Of a DNA stretch of 64,000 nucleotides, positions 9,584 through 17,609 are shown in pieces. Source of the DNA: Leifsonia sp. ALI-44-B (GTDB lineage: Bacteria > Actinomycetota > Actinomycetes > Actinomycetales > Microbacteriaceae); assembly GCF_001984125.1 (NCBI RefSeq), contig NZ_MTQL01000007.1, positions 1,488,001 to 1,552,000 on the forward strand. The letters are read 5' to 3'. Both the position numbers and the translations under genes were made by a program. Positions within the stretch are counted from its first letter, which is position 1. Every line of letters begins with the position of its first letter. The notes under the pieces were generated by a model that saw only the letters and a program-made list of their open reading frames with translations, did no database searches and was not told where the DNA came from.

Positions 9584-10126
9584 ATGGCAAAGAAGATTTT
9601 CGCGGGCCTCGTGCTTGCGGTCCTCGCGTTCTTCTCGGTTCCCGCCGCGGCAAACGCTGCCGGCTACGTGCCGAGCACCAACATCTCGGGTGACAACACT
9701 GTTGTCGCCGGTGGCACGACCATCATCAACTTCGCTCCGGGCTCCTTCGCCGGCAGCGAGAACGTGTCCATCACCATCACCGGCGCTGGCTCGGCCACCA
9801 TCGGTGCTTTCAAGGCTGAGACCGTCACCGTCACCAAGCAGGCAGCTGCTGACGGCTCGCTCAGCATCTCCGTCAAGCTCCCCGCCGGCGCCACCGGCAC
9901 CTACTCGCTGACCGCGACCGGTGTCACCTCGGGCAACGTGGGAACCTACACCATCACCGTCGTTCCGGCCGATTCGGCTAACGGCTCCGGCTCGGGCGCA
10001 CTGCCCGACACCGGTTCGTCCGTCTCGATGCTGGCCGTCTGGGCCGGTGCCGGTGCGCTTCTCCTCGGTGCCGCTCTGATCGCCGTCATGACGGTCGTTC
10101 GTCGCCAGCGCCTCGCGCAGGACTAA
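9584..10126 (+). CDS. LPDTG sortase-anchored surface protein (paralog of the gene at 20940)
   Basis: This small 180-aa wall protein has a Sec signal peptide (MAKKIFAGLVLAVLAFF, cleavage near ANAA-G), a single Ig-like beta domain of about 110 residues, then SGALPDTG near residues 137-144. A hydrophobic helix and a basic tail (RRQR) complete a standard sortase signal. Codon choice is almost entirely C/G-ending preferred codons, as in abundantly made proteins. It begins GYVPSTN and contains APGSFAG, GTYSLTATGVTSG and VPAD, all shared with the protein at 20940. ATG 9584 is the start because the signal peptide begins there; the longer frame from 9509 adds an implausible prefix. A strong terminator follows. 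No sortase gene is in this window. Confidence 0.88.
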   Translation: MAKKIFAGLVLAVLAFFSVPAAANAAGYVPSTNISGDNTVVAGGTTIINFAPGSFAGSENVSITITGAGSATIGAFKAETVTVTKQAAADGSLSISVKLPAGATGTYSLTATGVTSGNVGTYTITVVPADSANGSGSGALPDTGSSVSMLAVWAGAGALLLGAALIAVMTVVRRQRLAQD

Positions 10127-10152
10127 TATCCCCAAGGCTTAATCGCCTTCGA

Positions 10153-10192
10153 GAAAGGCCCCAGATCCTCACGGAACTGGGGCCTTTCTTTT
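10153..10192 (+). terminator. Intrinsic terminator
   Basis: A perfect 12-bp stem (GAAAGGCCCCAG at 10153-10164 with its complement at 10177-10188) encloses a 12-nt loop and is followed by a T-rich tail. It closes the surface-protein transcript before the UDP-glucose dehydrogenase gene. Confidence 0.92.
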
Positions 10193-10294
10193 ATGCCGCC
10201 GTGCGGCCTGCTTTGTAAATTCTTCATGCACAAGCGGAGAAGCGCGTCCTCGTGCAGAGTCCCCACGTGCCCGCCCAACTAGGCTGGAGTGACT

Positions 10295-11602
10295 ATGAGA
10301 ATGTCTGTGATCGGTTGTGGGTATTTGGGCGCGGTGCATGCCGCGTCAATGGCGAAGCTTGGCCATGAGGTCGTCGGCATCGATGTCGACCCCGCCAAGA
10401 TCGAGGCCCTGGCCGCGGGCAAGTCCCCGATTTTCGAGCCCGGCCTTCCCGAGCTCCTCGTCGAATCAGTCGGCAGCGGCAGGCTTTCGTTCAGCACGGA
10501 CACCTCCGCTGCTCGAGGCGCGAAGGTCCACTTCATCGCTGTGGGTACACCCCAGAAGGCGGGCAGCTACGCAGCCGACCTCCGATTCGTCGACGCGGCC
10601 GTCGAAGGCCTCATGCCGCACCTGGCTCCCGGTGACCTGGTCGTCGGCAAGTCGACCGTGCCCGTGGGCACAGCGGAGCGCCTCGCGAAGATGATCGAAC
10701 CGACCGGAGCGATGCTTGCCTGGAACCCCGAATTCCTGCGCGAGGGTTTCGCCGTCAAGGACACCATCAGCCCCGACCGCCTCGTCTACGGCCTGCCCCC
10801 GGAGCCCGCCGACGCGGCTACAGCTCAGGCGCTTCTCGACGAGGTTTACGCCGAAGCCCTCAGCCATGACACTCCTCTGGTCGCCACTGACTATGCGACC
10901 GCTGAGCTGGTCAAGGTCGCCGCCAACGCGTTCCTGGCAACCAAGATCTCATTCATCAACGCAATGGCCGAGATATCCGAAGCCGCGGGCGCTGACGTGA
11001 CCCAGCTGGCGGACGCCATCGGCTACGACGCCCGTATCGGTCGACGCTTCCTCAACGCCGGTGCCGGTTTCGGCGGTGGCTGCCTACCCAAAGACATCCG
11101 CGCTTTCTCGGCGCGGGCAGAAGAGCTCGGCAAGGGCGAAGCGCTCAACTTCCTGAAAGAAGTCGATGCCATCAACCTGCGTCGTCGCGATCGCGTCGTC
11201 GAGCTGGTCGTCGAAGCTCTCGGCGGCAGCGCCTACAACAAGAAGGTTGCCGTCCTGGGGCTCGCTTTCAAGCCCGACAGCGACGACATCCGCGACTCGC
11301 CGTCGCTCGACGTGGCGGTGCGCCTGAACGGCCTGGGCGCGAACGTCGTGGCAACGGACCCTGAGGCGATCGCGAACTCGCGCCGCATGCACCCGCAGCT
11401 GGTGTTCGGCACGACCGAAGAGGCGCTGCAAGACGCGGATGCCGTCGTCGTCGTCACCGAGTGGAGCGAGTACCGTGCGCTCGACCCCGTGGCGGTAGCC
11501 GCAGTCGTTCGCGGAACTGTGGTTATTGACGGTCGGAACTGCCTCGACCTCGCCGCCTGGCGCGGTGCCGGCTGGACGTACATCGGTCTCGGGCGCAAGT
11601 AG
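10295..11602 (+). CDS. ugd: UDP-glucose 6-dehydrogenase
   Basis: The 435-aa enzyme oxidises UDP-glucose to UDP-glucuronate with two NAD+, supplying an acidic sugar for the exopolysaccharide. Visible features are the N-terminal NAD site (SVIGCGYLGAVHAASMAKLG, then ID at 29-30), EFLREGFAVKD around 147-156, the lysine/asparagine helix LVKVAANAFLATK (205-217), and the catalytic cysteine in FGGGCLPKD (Cys263). A C-terminal UDP-binding domain (GLAFKPDSDDIRDSPSL) follows. The length fits the UDP-glucose/GDP-mannose dehydrogenase family. ATG 10295 has CTGGAG five bases upstream; GTG 10289 is an alternative two codons earlier. A terminator separates it from the previous gene, so it has its own promoter. 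Confidence 0.94.
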   Translation: MRMSVIGCGYLGAVHAASMAKLGHEVVGIDVDPAKIEALAAGKSPIFEPGLPELLVESVGSGRLSFSTDTSAARGAKVHFIAVGTPQKAGSYAADLRFVDAAVEGLMPHLAPGDLVVGKSTVPVGTAERLAKMIEPTGAMLAWNPEFLREGFAVKDTISPDRLVYGLPPEPADAATAQALLDEVYAEALSHDTPLVATDYATAELVKVAANAFLATKISFINAMAEISEAAGADVTQLADAIGYDARIGRRFLNAGAGFGGGCLPKDIRAFSARAEELGKGEALNFLKEVDAINLRRRDRVVELVVEALGGSAYNKKVAVLGLAFKPDSDDIRDSPSLDVAVRLNGLGANVVATDPEAIANSRRMHPQLVFGTTEEALQDADAVVVVTEWSEYRALDPVAVAAVVRGTVVIDGRNCLDLAAWRGAGWTYIGLGRK

Positions 11603-11800
11603 CAAGCTCGTGGTCTGTAGTCGAAAGCCTGTACTCGGTCCCGCCTCGACGTCTCACCAGCGCGAATCGAGCGTCGTCCCAAACAATTTCCGTCAGGCTT
11701 TCTCACCTGGCGCAGTTCGAGAGTTGGTGGACATGCGCGATCGCCGGTTCGAGGCAACTGCTTTGGGTCGCAGGGAAGGCGCGTTCGATGAGTTCTGCTT

Positions 11801-11806
11801 TAGGCT
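11801..11806 (+). promoter_or_regulatory. Candidate -10 (TAGGCT) of a leaderless wzy-like transcript
   Basis: TAGGCT ends six bases before the GTG at 11813, and no ribosome-binding site is visible. The spacing fits a leaderless mRNA. The same hexamer with similar spacing occurs before the penicillin-binding protein gene. No convincing -35 is seen. Confidence 0.35.
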
Positions 11807-11812
11807 CGTGAC

Positions 11813-13129
11813 GTGTTAGAAGAAGCCTTGACTTATGTCGCCGTATTCGTTGCGGTGGTATTCGTCCTGTCGCTTCTGCTTTCAATGAAGCCAGCAGCTC
11901 GTGCAACGCTCCTCGCCGTTCTGGTTGGAATGGGTGCGGGCCTCATCGGAGTGCAGATCGCTCAGGTGCACGTCTTCACGATCCTGCTGTTGATCTGGGT
12001 TCTTTTTTCAAAGCGTGCGAGCCGTTCGATCGCACCAATTGAGGCAATACTCACCATCGTCGCCGCCGCACTACTTGCTTCTACCGTCCTTTATGGCGAG
12101 CTGGTTAATAGTCCGACTCTCGGGCTGCAACTACTAGCCTTAGCGGGTTGTACAGCTCTGATTGTCATCTTCGCGTCTGCGTCCGATGTGAAGGCGATGC
12201 TCTATGGCCTGCTGATAATGACCTCAGCGAGCAGCGTCTTCGGCTTGCTGCAGATTGTTGGCATAGCGCCGTACGACGTCTGGCACTTGAGTATCTCCGC
12301 GCTTGGGCGGCCAACCGGTCTGTATTCAGAGCCCGACTGGCTTGGCATGATGGCGGGCGTAGGGCTCGTCCTGGCTTGGCGCCTGCCTCTGCAACGTTGG
12401 GTGCGAGTGCTTCTCATACTGGCGAACATGAGTGCTTGGGTTTTGGCATTCGCCAGAGCCGCCTGGGTCGCAGTCGTGGCGTCGGCCATGCTCGCTGTGG
12501 TTGTCTACCTCATAACGCGCAAGAAGAGCGCCCCTCGCGTGACGCCGAAATCAGGCCGCATTCTGGCTACTGCTCTGAGCGGTGTGGTCGCCATTCTGGC
12601 TTTCTCCTTCATTCCGAGTCTCCACGACAACCTAGTGACCCGGCTTTCCCAGACTTTGCGAGTAGCCGATAACGACGTTTCCGCGCAAGCGCGAGTGGCC
12701 CAGAACGATGGTCTCAACTACCTGGCCAGCACGAGTCCGTGGTACGGGTGGGGACTCAGTACTAGCGGCCGAGTCGGCGTGTCCGGTCGTCTCAACTTCG
12801 GGGAGTCGCGCAACAACGTTGGCTCGAATTGGGTCGTCTCGTTCTGGGTAGACGGGGGCCTACTTAGCGTCGCTTTGCTAATCCTGTTTGGAGCCGCGGT
12901 CATCTTGACGCTTCGCACAATCCAGTCCCAGGTGCTTGTACTCGTTCTGCTCAGTAGCTTCTTCTCGAACGCGGTTTACCAGCCCGTCACGTGGTTGATG
13001 CTTGGGTTGTGCCTATCGGTTGTGAGGATGCGGCGCGAACGAACTGCTGAGCAGGTCGACGAATCGGAGTCGAAGACAGCGGTTGCACACAGGTTTGGGC
13101 AGCAACTAGTCTCGCGAACTCCCGCCTAA
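11813..13129 (+). CDS. O-antigen polymerase/ligase-like membrane protein (Wzy-like)
   Basis: The protein is a 438-aa polytopic membrane protein with about ten to twelve hydrophobic helices and a large extracytoplasmic loop near residues 285-345 (SPWYGWGLSTSGRVGVSGR), the layout of Wzy/WaaL-family (PF04932-like) proteins. Its likely job is to join lipid-linked repeat units outside the membrane, together with the flippase that follows. Position in the locus is the main support, since this family has little sequence conservation. Codon use is visibly less G/C-biased than in the glycosyltransferases upstream, consistent with an exchangeable serotype-type gene. The start is GTG 11813; a 210-bp spacer precedes it. 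The C-terminus is polar (residues ~405-438). Confidence 0.78.
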   Translation: MLEEALTYVAVFVAVVFVLSLLLSMKPAARATLLAVLVGMGAGLIGVQIAQVHVFTILLLIWVLFSKRASRSIAPIEAILTIVAAALLASTVLYGELVNSPTLGLQLLALAGCTALIVIFASASDVKAMLYGLLIMTSASSVFGLLQIVGIAPYDVWHLSISALGRPTGLYSEPDWLGMMAGVGLVLAWRLPLQRWVRVLLILANMSAWVLAFARAAWVAVVASAMLAVVVYLITRKKSAPRVTPKSGRILATALSGVVAILAFSFIPSLHDNLVTRLSQTLRVADNDVSAQARVAQNDGLNYLASTSPWYGWGLSTSGRVGVSGRLNFGESRNNVGSNWVVSFWVDGGLLSVALLILFGAAVILTLRTIQSQVLVLVLLSSFFSNAVYQPVTWLMLGLCLSVVRMRRERTAEQVDESESKTAVAHRFGQQLVSRTPA

Positions 13130-13142
13130 ACCGGCATAGTTG

Positions 13143-13170
13143 TTGGCCATTTCCGGATGAACCGTATACT
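13143..13170 (+). promoter_or_regulatory. Candidate promoter for the flippase gene
   Basis: TTGGCC (13143-13148), 16 bp, then TATACT (13165-13170) resembles a housekeeping sigma promoter, in the 185-bp gap before the flippase start at 13315. Confidence 0.45.
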
Positions 13171-13314
13171 CAGACCACGGGGATCTACTACCCCCTCCGC
13201 CGCGTAGTTGCGAGACCTAAGCGACTATTAGGGCTTCCGAGACTTTGTGGCATTCCTGATCTATTTCCGACCGGTGTGCCTCGGCCGCGGGGTTCAATTC
13301 ACATGGGGTTATGA

Positions 13315-14547
13315 GTGAAACGGTTTCTGGCGAAGCTCTCCTGGTACACGGCCACTATGTTGGCCAACTCATCCATCGGGCTTCTGGTTGTCCCGGTCAC
13401 GATCTATGTTGCTGGTGCCGCGGAATGGGGTGCGATCGCTGTCGGGCAATCGGTCGGCAGCATCGCGACTATCTTCGTTGCGTTGGGATGGGGGTACAAC
13501 GGACCCAGCCTCATCGGGCGGGCCAATCCAGTTGAGCGCCAAACGATCGCGATTCATTCGATAGTCGCCCGCGCTGTCACCGCCCCCTTCATCACCGCCG
13601 GGGCTGCAATTGTGGCATACCTGTTGGCGCCAACGCTGCCGTGGGCTGCCGTTATCGCGTGCATCACCATCAGCTTGGGTGGGCTTGGCATGTCCTGGTA
13701 TTTCGTGGGGGACGGTCAGCCGAAAAAGCTGTTCATTTGGGACGGAGTCCCACGATGGACGGGCAATCTTGTGGGGGTCGCAGCGCTTTGGGTCTGGCAT
13801 GACATCTATATTTTCCTGTGGATCCAACTGGCCGGCGGGGTCTTGGCCAGCGCCATTTCTTGCATAGTCGTCATTTCGCAGGGCGTTCGGTCACCTCGGC
13901 ACACCTGGAATCTCAGGGAAGCGTTCCGCGGGGTGAGGAGCCAATTACATGCGGGGATCACTGTAGTCACCGCGACGACTTTCGCTTCCCTTCCGACCCT
14001 GGTCATCGCCGCTTTGGCTCCCGCCAGCGTGCCTGTCTATGCCCTCGGAGAGAGACTTGTGCGATTTGCTCTCATGGGAATTACCCCTTTCCTTCAATGG
14101 GTTCAGGGGTGGGTTCCTAGAGCTACTCCCGAGAAGCCTGTGGTGTGGCGAATCAGATGGGCGACGAGGGTCGCGTGCGTCGGCGCGCTGCCGCTCGGGC
14201 TAGCGGTCGCTCTACTCGGCCCGTTCGCTGGCCACCTGCTATCTGCAGGCGTCGTCGAGCTGCCGTTCGCCTTGACTGTTGCATTCGGCGTTGCGGTGGC
14301 TATGTCCGCCGTGTCGAGAGTTGTCGGAATGGCGTGTCTGCTCGCCTTGGGCGCGGACCGGGCAGTAGCCATCAGCGCGGTCCTCGGAGCCATTGTGGGA
14401 ACGCCCCTCCTCTTCGTCTTGGTCCCCGTTTACGGGGCCATCGGCGCAGCATCATCCCTGGCCCTGGCTGAAGTAATCGTCGTCGTGTACCAGGTGATTG
14501 CGTTGCGACGCACGCTCGGGCGGGAGCTCGGCCCAACCGCGGTATAG
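13315..14547 (+). CDS. Polysaccharide flippase-like membrane protein (Wzx/MOP superfamily)
   Basis: The 410-aa protein has about twelve evenly spaced hydrophobic helices, no large soluble domain and a short basic N-terminus (MKRFLAKLSWYT). This matches oligosaccharide flippases of the MOP exporter superfamily. It should carry the undecaprenyl-linked repeat unit across the membrane for polymerisation by the neighbouring Wzy-like protein. GTG 13315 overlaps an out-of-frame ATG at 13311. No strong Shine-Dalgarno is seen. Base composition is lower in G+C than the flanking chromosome. Substrate cannot be deduced; family assignment rests on topology and context. Confidence 0.8.
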   Translation: MKRFLAKLSWYTATMLANSSIGLLVVPVTIYVAGAAEWGAIAVGQSVGSIATIFVALGWGYNGPSLIGRANPVERQTIAIHSIVARAVTAPFITAGAAIVAYLLAPTLPWAAVIACITISLGGLGMSWYFVGDGQPKKLFIWDGVPRWTGNLVGVAALWVWHDIYIFLWIQLAGGVLASAISCIVVISQGVRSPRHTWNLREAFRGVRSQLHAGITVVTATTFASLPTLVIAALAPASVPVYALGERLVRFALMGITPFLQWVQGWVPRATPEKPVVWRIRWATRVACVGALPLGLAVALLGPFAGHLLSAGVVELPFALTVAFGVAVAMSAVSRVVGMACLLALGADRAVAISAVLGAIVGTPLLFVLVPVYGAIGAASSLALAEVIVVVYQVIALRRTLGRELGPTAV

Positions 14548-14593
14548 ATATTGCAAGGCAACTACAATTCATCGATCTACGAGAGGCGCCGCT

Positions 14594-15505
14594 ATGTCCG
14601 ACTCAGAAGCCAACGTTGTTGGAGTCTTAGTTGCCTATAACACTCCAGGCAACGTGATCGTAGATACTGCTCGCCGTCTTGGGCCGCAAATGTCTCGCTT
14701 ACTGGTGATGGACAACAGCGACCGTGCCGATGCGCAGGTGTCCGGGGCATTGTCTGAGGCCGCAATCCACGGCGTGGAATATCATTCGTTAGGCGGAAAT
14801 GTAGGTATTGCTCCCGCTCAAAATCAGGGCATCGCGAGAGCAATGAATCTAGGCGCGCAGTACGTTTTGTTCTTAGACGACGACAGCACCTTTCCGGCCG
14901 GTGGGGTTGATGGACTCATTCGCGCACTCCAGAACGAGCGAGAGCAATTTCCGGAGACTGTCGGCATTGGCCCTGAAGTTGTCGATCACAGAACAGGCCA
15001 AGCGCTCATACCCGTTTGGGAGGGTTCGCGAATCCGCCCCGGCCGGGTCAACACCACGACCGAAGTTGCTTATCTGATCAGTTCCGGCGCACTCATCGAT
15101 GTCACGGCCTTCGAAAAATTCGGGCTCTTCAAAGGCGAGTACTTCATCGATCAAGTCGACAAAGAGTGGGGGCTGCGGGTCGGGCTAGAAGGCGGACGGC
15201 TCGTGGTTACGGCCGATGTGACAATGTCCCACCAATTAGGCGATACGCCTACACGCACACGAAGTGGCAGCGTTCGATACACACATGAAAGCGCAACGAG
15301 GGATTATTACTTGACTCGGAATGCGGTACTGCTCATGCGCGATCTGAAACTTCCTGCCGTCAAATATGTCGATCTCCTGAGGCTGCTCGGAGAAAGCTCT
15401 GTTCGAAAGGTGCTTGGACGAGGACGAAGCACAGCTCAGCGGCGGGCTGTTCTCGCAGGCCTTCGCGATGGGATGCGCAACCGCCGCGGTCCCCGCCCGC
15501 AATGA
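14594..15505 (+). CDS. Glycosyltransferase family 2, rhamnosyltransferase-like
   Basis: The 303-aa GT-A enzyme begins NVVGVLVAYNTPGNV and has the GGNVGIAPAQNQGI nucleotide-binding motif. FLDDDSTFPAGG gives the metal-binding DxD, and FIDQVDKEWGLR provides the acceptor/catalytic acid region. This is the pattern of RfbF/RfbN-like rhamnosyltransferases. ATG 14594 is chosen for the upstream GAGAGG; an extension from 14498 would overlap the flippase gene and reads like non-coding sequence. It closes the AT-richer part of the polysaccharide locus. An L-rhamnosyl donor is suggested by family only; no dTDP-rhamnose synthesis genes are in the window. Confidence 0.85.
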   Translation: MSDSEANVVGVLVAYNTPGNVIVDTARRLGPQMSRLLVMDNSDRADAQVSGALSEAAIHGVEYHSLGGNVGIAPAQNQGIARAMNLGAQYVLFLDDDSTFPAGGVDGLIRALQNEREQFPETVGIGPEVVDHRTGQALIPVWEGSRIRPGRVNTTTEVAYLISSGALIDVTAFEKFGLFKGEYFIDQVDKEWGLRVGLEGGRLVVTADVTMSHQLGDTPTRTRSGSVRYTHESATRDYYLTRNAVLLMRDLKLPAVKYVDLLRLLGESSVRKVLGRGRSTAQRRAVLAGLRDGMRNRRGPRPQ

Positions 15506-15620
15506 AGTTAGGTCTCTGGAAGTACGAAGACTGACTTGCACGGAGTTCTCTCAAACGTGCCGGAGGAACAGCCCTTGTATGAGAGAGTCGGCGCGCAAAA
15601 GTGCCAACAAGCCCCGTCTC

Positions 15621-15914
15621 TTAGAAGTTGAAGTTGCTCTCGAGGCCTAGCCCGAGGTGAGTGAGAGCGAGCTCAACTCGTGGACCGTCCGGAGCGTTGT
15701 AGGGGTGAAGATGGCCGGCAACCACTAGGGCGGCGCTGGTCCCCGCTGCGCGCAGCCCGAGAATGCGGTGAGCGGCGGTGTTGAGAATCATGACGTCGTA
15801 GACGTCTGGCGGGCCGTCGGTGCAGCGGACCTGGGCTCGGATGTGCTGGTTGTGGCCGTCCGCTATGAGTTCGGACGTTGAGATAATGACGGCTTCGCGG
15901 ACGGTGAATGCCAC
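15621..15914 (-). CDS. Small SSB-like (OB-fold) protein
   Basis: The 97-aa product starts at GTG 15914 with GGGAG six bases upstream. It has a beta-rich pattern and ends with GHLHPYNAPDGPRVELALTHLG, which resembles the V-x-G-x-L...DG...V-x-L...HLG strand pattern of single-stranded DNA-binding proteins. It lacks the acidic C-terminal tail with terminal Phe-rich tip through which a housekeeping SSB recruits partners, although it does end in NFNF. It could be a paralogous SSB of the kind seen beside competence or mobile genes, or an unrelated OB-fold protein. It stands alone, convergent with the glycosyltransferase upstream. Confidence that it is a gene is moderate. Confidence 0.55.
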   Translation of the reverse strand: MAFTVREAVIISTSELIADGHNQHIRAQVRCTDGPPDVYDVMILNTAAHRILGLRAAGTSAALVVAGHLHPYNAPDGPRVELALTHLGLGLESNFNF

Positions 15915-16105
15915 GTTGGCTCCCGGGCTTGTAGTTGGCAGAGGGTGTCGGAAACGTAGCAGGGGCGCGGCCCGGAGCCTTGATAGCGGCTGGGGGCTCG
16001 AGCATCCAATTGGGGGTTAGGGCTTTCTTCTCGCGGGGATGCGTGGGAGAAAGAGAGGCCGGCGTTGTGCCCGGTGGCGGCGTGTTGCTTAAGGGGAGAC
16101 TGCGT

Positions 16106-16705
16106 ATGAGTGGGCAGAACGAGTATGGGCTTGATGTGAGCGGATCAGAGGAGCGCCGCATCACAGGTGTCCAGCCGATGGGCCAGCAGGAGGATGGTGC
16201 GGCTCGGCCGCGTGTGTGGGGGCTGATCGCGTGGGCGGCGGGGGCCGTTGCCGTCGGGGCGGTGTTGGCTGTGCCCGTGATGATGCTGGCGCAGTTGGTG
16301 TCGTTGGGGCGCGTGTCGGGGGATTGGACGAGCGATGAGTACGCGTTGTTTGCGTGGATTGCGTATACGGCTCTGGCTGTTCTGCCGATCTCGTTGCCGG
16401 GTGTTTTCAACGTGATCATGACCGTGGTGTTTGCGGTGCTGGCGCGGGGGAAGCGCGGCATCCTGTGGGTTCAGGGGTGGGTATGGGCGTTGAGTGGTGT
16501 GGCCGTGCTGCCCGCGATCGTGCTGGGGCTGTGGGGGCCCGAGATGGGGGTGCTCGGGGACAACTTCACCTTTGTGCTGATGAGTTCGAACGCTGTCGGC
16601 TGGGCGGTGATGGTTGCCGTGTGGGGTGTGGTGCAGCGGCGGCGTCAGAAGACGCAAGGTCTTCAGGCGATGAGCGGCGGCGCGGGGGCAGAAGCACGAG
16701 TGTGA
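16106..16705 (+). CDS. Membrane protein of unknown function (four predicted helices)
   Basis: The 199-aa protein has a polar N-terminus (~35 residues) and four hydrophobic segments at about 36-62, 82-110, 118-145 and 152-172, then a basic tail. ATG 16106 is preceded by a very strong AAGGGGAG at 16091-16098, which rules out the longer reading from 15935. I recognise no family. Its last 140 bp overlap, tail to tail, the end of the EamA transporter on the other strand (ending at 16566), which is unusual for this compact but mostly non-overlapping region. No functional partner is evident. Confidence 0.65.
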   Translation: MSGQNEYGLDVSGSEERRITGVQPMGQQEDGAARPRVWGLIAWAAGAVAVGAVLAVPVMMLAQLVSLGRVSGDWTSDEYALFAWIAYTALAVLPISLPGVFNVIMTVVFAVLARGKRGILWVQGWVWALSGVAVLPAIVLGLWGPEMGVLGDNFTFVLMSSNAVGWAVMVAVWGVVQRRRQKTQGLQAMSGGAGAEARV

Positions 16706-17576
16706 TGGCGGCGGCTCCGAGGAGGAGGCCTGCGGCCGTGGCGAGGGTGAAGGGTTCGCCGAAGATGAGGGCTCCGAGGACGGAGGTTGCCGGTGCGACC
16801 AGGAAGAGCAGCGCGTTGAGGCCTGTGATGCCGAGGTGGCGGAGGAGCGCCCAGTAGAGGGCGTAGGCCAGGAGGCTGGGGATGAGGGCCGTGAGGGCTG
16901 TCGCGAACCAGAAGCTGGGCTCGGCGGGCGGCGCCCAAGTGTTTGTGGCGACGGCGACGATCGTGATGGCGGCGAGGGAGACGGCGGAGTGGACCGCGAG
17001 GGTGGGGAAGACTCCGAGGGTCGACGAGGTGCGGCGCTCGAGGAACGTGGCGGTGACGAGGCAGGCTAGCGCGACGAGCGGGAGCAGGTAGCCGGGGTTG
17101 GGGGATGCGGCGGCTGCGGCATCCGACCAGACGATCATGACGACGCCCGCGGCGCCGAGCGCGAGGCCGAGCCATTGGAGTGCGCGGACGCGGAGGCCGA
17201 GGAGCGGGCCGACGAGGGTCGCGACGACGAGGGGTTGGACGGCGTCGATGAGGGCGGTGGTTCCCGAGGAGACGCCGGCTGCGACGGCCAGGTAGATGGG
17301 GACGACGTAGCCGAATTGGGCGAAGAGGCCGATAAGTAGGTGCGGGCGGATGTCGCGCCACGACGGCATGCGTAGGCGGCGGCGGGCGGCGAGGAAGAGG
17401 GCGCCGGCGGCGAGGAGGCCCGCGACGAGGACGAAGCGCCAGAGGACGAACGTGATGGGGTGCGACTCGGCGGTGCCGGCTTTGGCGATGAGGAAACCGG
17501 AGCTCCAGCTCAGGACGAAGACCACCGAGGCCGCGGTCAGGAGGACGGGGCGAGGTATACCGATCTGTTTACTCAT
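16566..17576 (-). CDS. EamA/DMT-family metabolite exporter
   Basis: The 336-aa protein has two EamA repeats of five helices each, starting LTAASVVFVLSWSSGFLIAK, with the recurring W-x-x-x-F/R-F-V (VLWRFVLVAG) and GVSSGTTALIDAVQPLVVA motifs of drug/metabolite transporters. Members export amino acids or other small metabolites; substrate unknown. The start is ATG 17576, seven bases after a TATAGT -10, giving a leaderless transcript. It is divergent from the TetR gene at 17610, with the operator between, so repression by that regulator is likely. The Ser/Pro/Arg-rich last ~35 residues overlap the convergent gene and may be dispensable. Confidence 0.88.
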   Translation of the reverse strand: MSKQIGIPRPVLLTAASVVFVLSWSSGFLIAKAGTAESHPITFVLWRFVLVAGLLAAGALFLAARRRLRMPSWRDIRPHLLIGLFAQFGYVVPIYLAVAAGVSSGTTALIDAVQPLVVATLVGPLLGLRVRALQWLGLALGAAGVVMIVWSDAAAAASPNPGYLLPLVALACLVTATFLERRTSSTLGVFPTLAVHSAVSLAAITIVAVATNTWAPPAEPSFWFATALTALIPSLLAYALYWALLRHLGITGLNALLFLVAPATSVLGALIFGEPFTLATAAGLLLGAAAITLVLLPPRRRSSPEDLASSDAAAAPHPTRQPSPPSRQRSNSSAQR

Positions 17577-17583
17577 GGGTCCG

Positions 17584-17603
17584 ACTATACAGGGCGGTAT
17601 AGT
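17584..17603. promoter_or_regulatory. TetR-type operator overlapping two divergent -10 boxes
   Basis: A perfect inverted repeat, ACTATAC - AGGGCG - GTATAGT, lies in the 33-bp gap between the EamA and TetR start codons. Each arm contains TATAGT in the outward direction: 17598-17603, six bases before ATG 17610 on the plus strand, and 17589-17584, seven bases before ATG 17576 on the minus strand. One bound dimer would cover both -10 boxes, giving autoregulation and exporter repression together. Confidence 0.82.
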
Positions 17604-17609
17604 TGGGGG

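Noticed and set aside
13191-13215. Short GGGG...CCCC hairpin before the flippase gene as an attenuator
   Set aside because: The stem is only four to five bases with no alternative pairing or leader peptide; not convincing.
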